DNA of 18,547 nucleotides, taken from Campylobacteraceae bacterium (GTDB lineage: Bacteria; Campylobacterota; Campylobacteria; Campylobacterales; Sulfurovaceae). Positions 15,406 to 18,547 of the stretch are shown one piece after another. The position numbers and the translations under genes are program-made. Below the pieces are notes generated by a model, which worked only from the letters and a program-made list of their open reading frames with translations, did no database searches and had not been told where the DNA came from. Location: the NCBI GenBank assembly GCA_026986085.1, contig JALSPE010000131.1, forward strand, positions 1 to 18,547, in the 5' to 3' direction. Positions within the stretch are counted from its first letter, which is position 1. Each line of letters starts with the position of its first letter.

Positions 15406-16500
15406 ATGGGTTTTAAGCCACTTAAAATAAAAAATTTCAGGATTGAAAAACCTATTATACAAGGTGGAATGGGTGTTGGTATCTCTTGGGATCAGTTAGC
15501 AGGAAATGTAAGTAAAGAGGGGGGTCTTGGAGTTATAAGTTCTGTAGGGACAGGAATTTATGAGAATAGAGCATATGCAAAGAGAGTTTTAGGTGAGGGG
15601 AGACCTTATGAAGCTGAAAACTTTTACTCTAAAGATGCTCTATTTAAAATTTTTAGTAATGCTAGAGAGATATGTGGTAATAAGCCTTTAGCTTGTAATG
15701 TTTTATATGCACAGAGTGATTATAATAGAGTTGTAAAAGATGCTTGTGAAGCTGGAGCTAATATGATAATTACAGGAGCAGGACTCCCTTTGACAATGCC
15801 AGAAGCTGCTAAAGATTATCCAGAAGTTGCATTGATTCCTATTGTATCTACTGCTAAGGCTTTAAGAATTTTATGTAAAAGATGGCAAAGAACTCATAAC
15901 AGATTACCAGATGCTATTATTGTGGAGGGTCCACTTAGTGGTGGGCATCAAGGCTTTAAGTATGATGAGTGTTTTATGGAAGAGAATCAATTAGAAAAGA
16001 TACTTCCACCAGTAGTCAAAGAGGCTAAAAATTGGGGTGATATACCTGTAATTGCAGCTGGTGGTATTTGGGATAAGAGTGATATTGAAAAGATGTTTGC
16101 ATTGGGTGCAGATGGCGTTCAGATGGGAACTAGATTTATTGGCACAAAAGAGTGTGATGCAAGTGAAGAGTTTAAAAGAGTTGTAATTGGAGCTAAAGAG
16201 GAGGATATTAAGCTATTTAAATCTCCTGTTGGTTATCCTGCTCGTGGTGTTAAAACAAGATTACATGAATTGATAGAAAAAGGAGAGGCACCAAAGATTA
16301 GATGCATATCAAATTGTGTAACTCCTTGTAACAGGGGAGAAGAGGCTAAAATTGTTGGTTATTGTATAGCTGATAGTTTAAGTGATGCTTATGATGGTAA
16401 ATTAGATACAGGTCTTTTCTTTACAGGTGCTAACGGATATAAGTTAAATGAGATAATTACAGTTAAAGAGTTGATGGATAAGTTGGTAAATGGCGAATAG
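15406..16500 (+). CDS. Nitronate monooxygenase-like FMN-dependent oxidoreductase (2-nitropropane dioxygenase family) with cysteine cluster
   Basis: The product is an FMN-binding TIM-barrel flavoprotein of 364 residues. Family motifs include PIIQGGMGVGISW (16-28), the GGLGVISS strand (39-46), ITGAGLP (122-128), VEGPLSGGHQGF (173-184, with H181 at the position of the catalytic histidine of nitronate monooxygenases), IAAGGIWD (206-213) and the phosphate loop DGVQMGTRFIGT (226-237). Near the C-terminus are four closely spaced cysteines: C300, C304, C308 and C320. The physiological substrate is not known; the family contains nitronate oxidases, quinone reductases and the enoyl reductase FabK. The ATG is two bases after tyrS, with a purine-rich AGGTAGGA site. 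A relative lies in the same place in C. jejuni (Cj1270c, from memory). Confidence 0.88.
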   Translation: MGFKPLKIKNFRIEKPIIQGGMGVGISWDQLAGNVSKEGGLGVISSVGTGIYENRAYAKRVLGEGRPYEAENFYSKDALFKIFSNAREICGNKPLACNVLYAQSDYNRVVKDACEAGANMIITGAGLPLTMPEAAKDYPEVALIPIVSTAKALRILCKRWQRTHNRLPDAIIVEGPLSGGHQGFKYDECFMEENQLEKILPPVVKEAKNWGDIPVIAAGGIWDKSDIEKMFALGADGVQMGTRFIGTKECDASEEFKRVVIGAKEEDIKLFKSPVGYPARGVKTRLHELIEKGEAPKIRCISNCVTPCNRGEEAKIVGYCIADSLSDAYDGKLDTGLFFTGANGYKLNEIITVKELMDKLVNGE

Positions 16501-17716
16501 AACGATTTTTATTTTACTTTTTATTGTTATTTTTTCAGTTTCAATAGAGGCTAAAAATATCTTAAAGAGTATATCTTTAGAGAGTGGAAAAGTAGCTTTG
16601 CACTTTAAAAAAGAGATAAGGGGAAAAGATTTTAGGGCTACTGCAGCAAAGAGTAAAGCTGTTACAAAGTATGTATTTGATTTTAAAAATTGCTATTTAG
16701 GTGGTGGTGCTAAGAGTTTATACAACTTAAAAGGTAGTCTTAAATCTATAAGAGTTGCTCAGTATAAAAAAGATACTGTTAGGGTTGTTATAGATAGTAA
16801 AAAGAGTTATAATGTAAAGTATTATCAAAAAAACTCTCCTACTTTTTATATTACAGTTCCTAAAGGTGTTTCGCTAATTAAAAAAAGTTCAAATAAAAAG
16901 AGTAGAGAGTCTGTTAAAAAATCAAATTTAAAGAGTTCTCCTAAAGAGTTATTTAATTATGTAAATGGTGATGAGGGCAGTAGCTCAGCTAGTAGTGAAA
17001 AATACTCTGTTAATTTAAAACATAATTATACTATTATGGTTGATGCTGGACATGGTGGAAAAGATTCTGGAACATGCTGGGGTAGTGAAAAAGAGAAGAA
17101 AATAGTATTGGCTATTGCAAAAAGAGTATATAGAAAGTTAAGAACTTTGGGCTTTAAGGTTAAAATGACAAGAGCTAGAGACCACTATATAACTTTAAAT
17201 GGCAGAATTAAAAGGGCTAATAGAGATAATGCAGATCTTTTTATATCGATACATGCTAATGCAGTATCTGATAAGAGTAGAGTAAATGTAGCTCGTGGTG
17301 TAGAGACATACTTTTTGCAAAATACAAGAAATGCAAGAGCCAAAAGAGTAGCTGCTAAAGAGAATGCTGCAATGTTAAAGAGTATGGATAGCACAACAAA
17401 AGCTGTATTAATCAATACTGTTTTTACAGGTCCTAAAATACAACTGTCTCATAGATTAGGGTTAGATGTTCAAAAAGAGATATTAAAATCATTGAGAGCA
17501 AGATACAAAGGCGTAAAAGATGGTGGCGTTAGAGGAGCACCTTTTTATGTATTAGTTGGTGCAGAGATGCCAGCTATTTTAGTTGAGGTAGGGTATTTAT
17601 CTAATCCAAAAGAGAGAGATAGGTTAAGAAGTGCCAAATATCAAAATAGATTAGCAGAGGGTATTGTTAGAGGAGTTATTAACTATTTGAAAAATAGAGA
17701 GAGGGAGATGGAGTAG
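16490..17716 (+). CDS. amiC: AMIN-domain N-acetylmuramoyl-L-alanine amidase (Amidase_3)
   Basis: This periplasmic zinc amidase cuts the bond between N-acetylmuramic acid and the stem peptide, splitting septal peptidoglycan. The 408-residue product has a signal peptide (cleavage near SIEA, residue 21), an AMIN domain that targets it to peptidoglycan (about 23-125), a Ser/Lys-rich linker (126-165) and the Amidase_3 domain (about 170-402). Zinc ligands are H178 in DAGHGG, E192 and H245 in SIHANA; the catalytic glutamate is E366 in LVEVGYLSN. Residues about 268-310 form an extra segment like the blocking-helix region of AmiA/B/C, which implies the need for an activator. It overlaps the flavoprotein gene by 11 bases and has no strong ribosome site. 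The C. jejuni counterpart is called AmiA. Confidence 0.94.
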   Translation: MANRTIFILLFIVIFSVSIEAKNILKSISLESGKVALHFKKEIRGKDFRATAAKSKAVTKYVFDFKNCYLGGGAKSLYNLKGSLKSIRVAQYKKDTVRVVIDSKKSYNVKYYQKNSPTFYITVPKGVSLIKKSSNKKSRESVKKSNLKSSPKELFNYVNGDEGSSSASSEKYSVNLKHNYTIMVDAGHGGKDSGTCWGSEKEKKIVLAIAKRVYRKLRTLGFKVKMTRARDHYITLNGRIKRANRDNADLFISIHANAVSDKSRVNVARGVETYFLQNTRNARAKRVAAKENAAMLKSMDSTTKAVLINTVFTGPKIQLSHRLGLDVQKEILKSLRARYKGVKDGGVRGAPFYVLVGAEMPAILVEVGYLSNPKERDRLRSAKYQNRLAEGIVRGVINYLKNREREME

Positions 17717-17814
17717 CAGTAATATGACTATAATACTCTATATTTTATAGTGCTAAAAAAATAGAGCTTTTAAAGTAAAGTTTATTGCTCTTCTTTTTGA
17801 ACCCTTGAATTTGT

Positions 17815-17849
17815 TTGAGACAATAGCTTAAATTAACTTTTTGTCTCAA
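17815..17849. repeat. Perfect 9-bp inverted repeat in the convergent intergenic region
   Basis: TTGAGACAA at 17815-17823 and TTGTCTCAA at 17841-17849 are exact reverse complements with a 17-base AT-rich spacer. It could fold as an RNA hairpin in a transcript from either strand or serve as a protein-binding site. No T-run follows on either strand, so it is not itself a classical terminator. Confidence 0.6.
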
Positions 17850-17858
17850 TTAGACTAG

Positions 17859-17889
17859 ACGCGAATGAATTCGCGTATCTGTTTTATTT
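17859..17889 (+). terminator. Probable intrinsic terminator of the pyrH-amiC operon
   Basis: ACGCGAAT at 17859-17866 and ATTCGCGT at 17869-17876 are perfect reverse complements separated by two bases. This makes an 8-bp palindrome arm pair that is GC-rich at its base, in an otherwise AT-rich region. A T-rich tail with TTTTATTT follows within five bases on the + strand. It lies 143 bases after the amidase stop. On the - strand no T-run follows directly, so it fits the + strand operon better. Confidence 0.55.
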
Positions 17890-17928
17890 GAAATTAATTT
17901 TTTACTGTTTGAGAGTAATTTAAAAACT

Positions 17929-18474
17929 TTAATAGTTACCAAAGCTAAATTTTAGACCTGCACTAACTGTTGTGCTTTTTCTTCTTGGGTCAGAGTAGCT
18001 ATATTTTGCTTCTCCAACTAAAGATATGTCATCTCTTAATTGATATTCAAATCCAGCACCACCGTTTGCGTAGAAGTCCCAAGATGTAAAACCTTGTTGT
18101 GGATTACTTAGGTTTTCTATTCCTAAACCAAATAGCAGATAAGGGGTGATATCACTCATATCACTAAGATACCAAATTAAGTTTGGTCCAAATTTTACAC
18201 TTGAAGTTACCTCTTTTGATTTTTTGTAGCTAATATCTGGTGTATAGTCTAGTGCCAATTGAAAGGCATTTAAGCCAAAGTTATCAATTCCAAAATCGTT
18301 TTGTGTAAATCTGAAGCTGTAAGTGTGGTTGTTTTTTAGTATGCTATCATCTGTTGAGATACTATAACCACCCATCAAGGTTACTGAGCTAGGTTTAAGG
18401 GTTGGGTCTCCTGCATTAAGATTTGTTCCTAAAACTAAAATAGCAACAATAGCTGATAGTGTAAACTTTTTCAT
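17929..18474 (-). CDS. Small outer-membrane beta-barrel protein
   Basis: The 181-residue product has a clear signal peptide (MKK, hydrophobic 6-16, cleavage after NLNA at 21). A mature chain of about 160 residues follows, made of alternating polar and hydrophobic strands such as YSFRFTQ, FQLALDYT, SVKFGPNLIWYL, YLLFGLGIE, GGAGFEYQL, SLVGEAKYSYS and VSAGLKFSFGNY. The C-terminal strand ends in an aromatic residue, the usual outer-membrane assembly signal. It resembles the 8-strand OmpA/OprF N-terminal or OmpW-like barrel class, without the peptidoglycan-binding domain. The ATG (18474-18472) follows an AAAAGGA ribosome site with six bases between. It converges on the amidase gene. Its ligand or function is unknown. 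Confidence 0.85.
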   Translation of the reverse strand: MKKFTLSAIVAILVLGTNLNAGDPTLKPSSVTLMGGYSISTDDSILKNNHTYSFRFTQNDFGIDNFGLNAFQLALDYTPDISYKKSKEVTSSVKFGPNLIWYLSDMSDITPYLLFGLGIENLSNPQQGFTSWDFYANGGAGFEYQLRDDISLVGEAKYSYSDPRRKSTTVSAGLKFSFGNY

Positions 18475-18488
18475 AATCTATCCTTTTG

Positions 18489-18502
18489 GAGTATAGTTAC
18501 TC
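18489..18502. repeat. Small palindrome in the leader of the outer-membrane protein gene
   Basis: GAGTA at 18489-18493 and TACTC at 18498-18502 form a perfect 5-bp stem with a 4-base loop, directly upstream of the ribosome-binding site on the - strand. It could be a 5' mRNA stem or an operator half-site pair; at this length it may also be chance. Confidence 0.35.
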
Positions 18503-18503
18503 T

Positions 18504-18512
18504 AGTATAGCA
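18504..18512 (-). promoter_or_regulatory. Extended -10 promoter of the outer-membrane protein gene
   Basis: Read on the - strand, TGC-TATACT (18512 down to 18504) is an extended -10 element with a T-rich stretch just upstream. The start would lie near 18497, giving a leader of about 23 bases that contains the ribosome site. A second CTATACT copy lies 14 bases downstream, inside the leader. Confidence 0.6.
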
Positions 18513-18547
18513 TAAAAAGTTTAATTAATACTAAAAAATATATAAAA

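Noticed and set aside
17727..17751. ACTATAA/TTATAGT inverted repeat as a terminator just after the amidase gene
   Set aside because: All but two pairs are A-T and a run of A rather than T follows on the + strand; the stem at 17859 is a far better candidate.
1..18547. CRISPR array, tRNA or rRNA genes, insertion sequence or prophage
   Set aside because: I saw no regularly spaced repeats, cloverleaf-like sequences, transposase or integrase motifs, or phage genes on either strand.

Overview
The window is an AT-rich stretch of core chromosome from a member of the Campylobacterota (the former Epsilonproteobacteria). Three things point there. The gene order fluorescence is that of Campylobacter jejuni as I remember it: an rlmH-dksA-membrane protein-dus block, then rluD-flpA-trmB-ftsE-ftsX-peptidase M23-pyrH-rpoZ-spoT-tyrS-nitronate monooxygenase-amiA. 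TrmB has the long form seen in this phylum. The promoters have strong TATAAT-type -10 boxes but no clear -35. The genus cannot be fixed from the sequence; a free-living sulfur or hydrogen oxidiser is my guess and nothing more.

Layout: 1-1202 holds the 3' end of rpsB (carrying an unusual helix-hairpin-helix tail) and tsf. 1268-5388 is a tightly packed + strand run: a Pif1/RecD-like helicase, rlmH, dksA, a two-TM membrane protein of unknown function, and a tRNA-dihydrouridine synthase. A 188-bp gap with a candidate promoter (5389-5576) separates it from the second block, 5577-11037: rluD, a fibronectin-type-III exported protein (FlpA family), trmB, ftsE, ftsX and an EnvC-like LytM protein, almost all overlapping. 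A short gap with a clear promoter (11038-11105) starts 11106-17716: pyrH, rpoZ, spoT, tyrS, a nitronate monooxygenase-like flavoprotein and an AMIN-domain N-acetylmuramoyl-L-alanine amidase. A convergent intergenic region with two inverted repeats (17717-17928) ends the operon. The last gene, on the - strand, is a small outer-membrane beta-barrel protein with its own promoter.

Two functional groups stand out. The first is a cell-separation module: FtsE-FtsX and an EnvC-like protein whose LytM site lacks the zinc ligands, plus the amidase such a protein would be expected to switch on, 5.5 kb downstream. The second is a stringent-response set: the (p)ppGpp synthetase/hydrolase SpoT, the omega subunit directly before it, and DksA, the two RNA polymerase partners that form the known ppGpp sites. 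The remaining genes are mostly translation, RNA-modification and nucleotide housekeeping.

I see no mobile element, CRISPR array, tRNA or rRNA. I found no convincing entirely new system. The best leads are the unknown membrane protein with LapA/HemY-like topology, the degenerate LytM protein with its likely amidase partner, the cysteine cluster in the flavoprotein, the short FlpA homologue, the S2 tail, and the structured 3' intergenic region.
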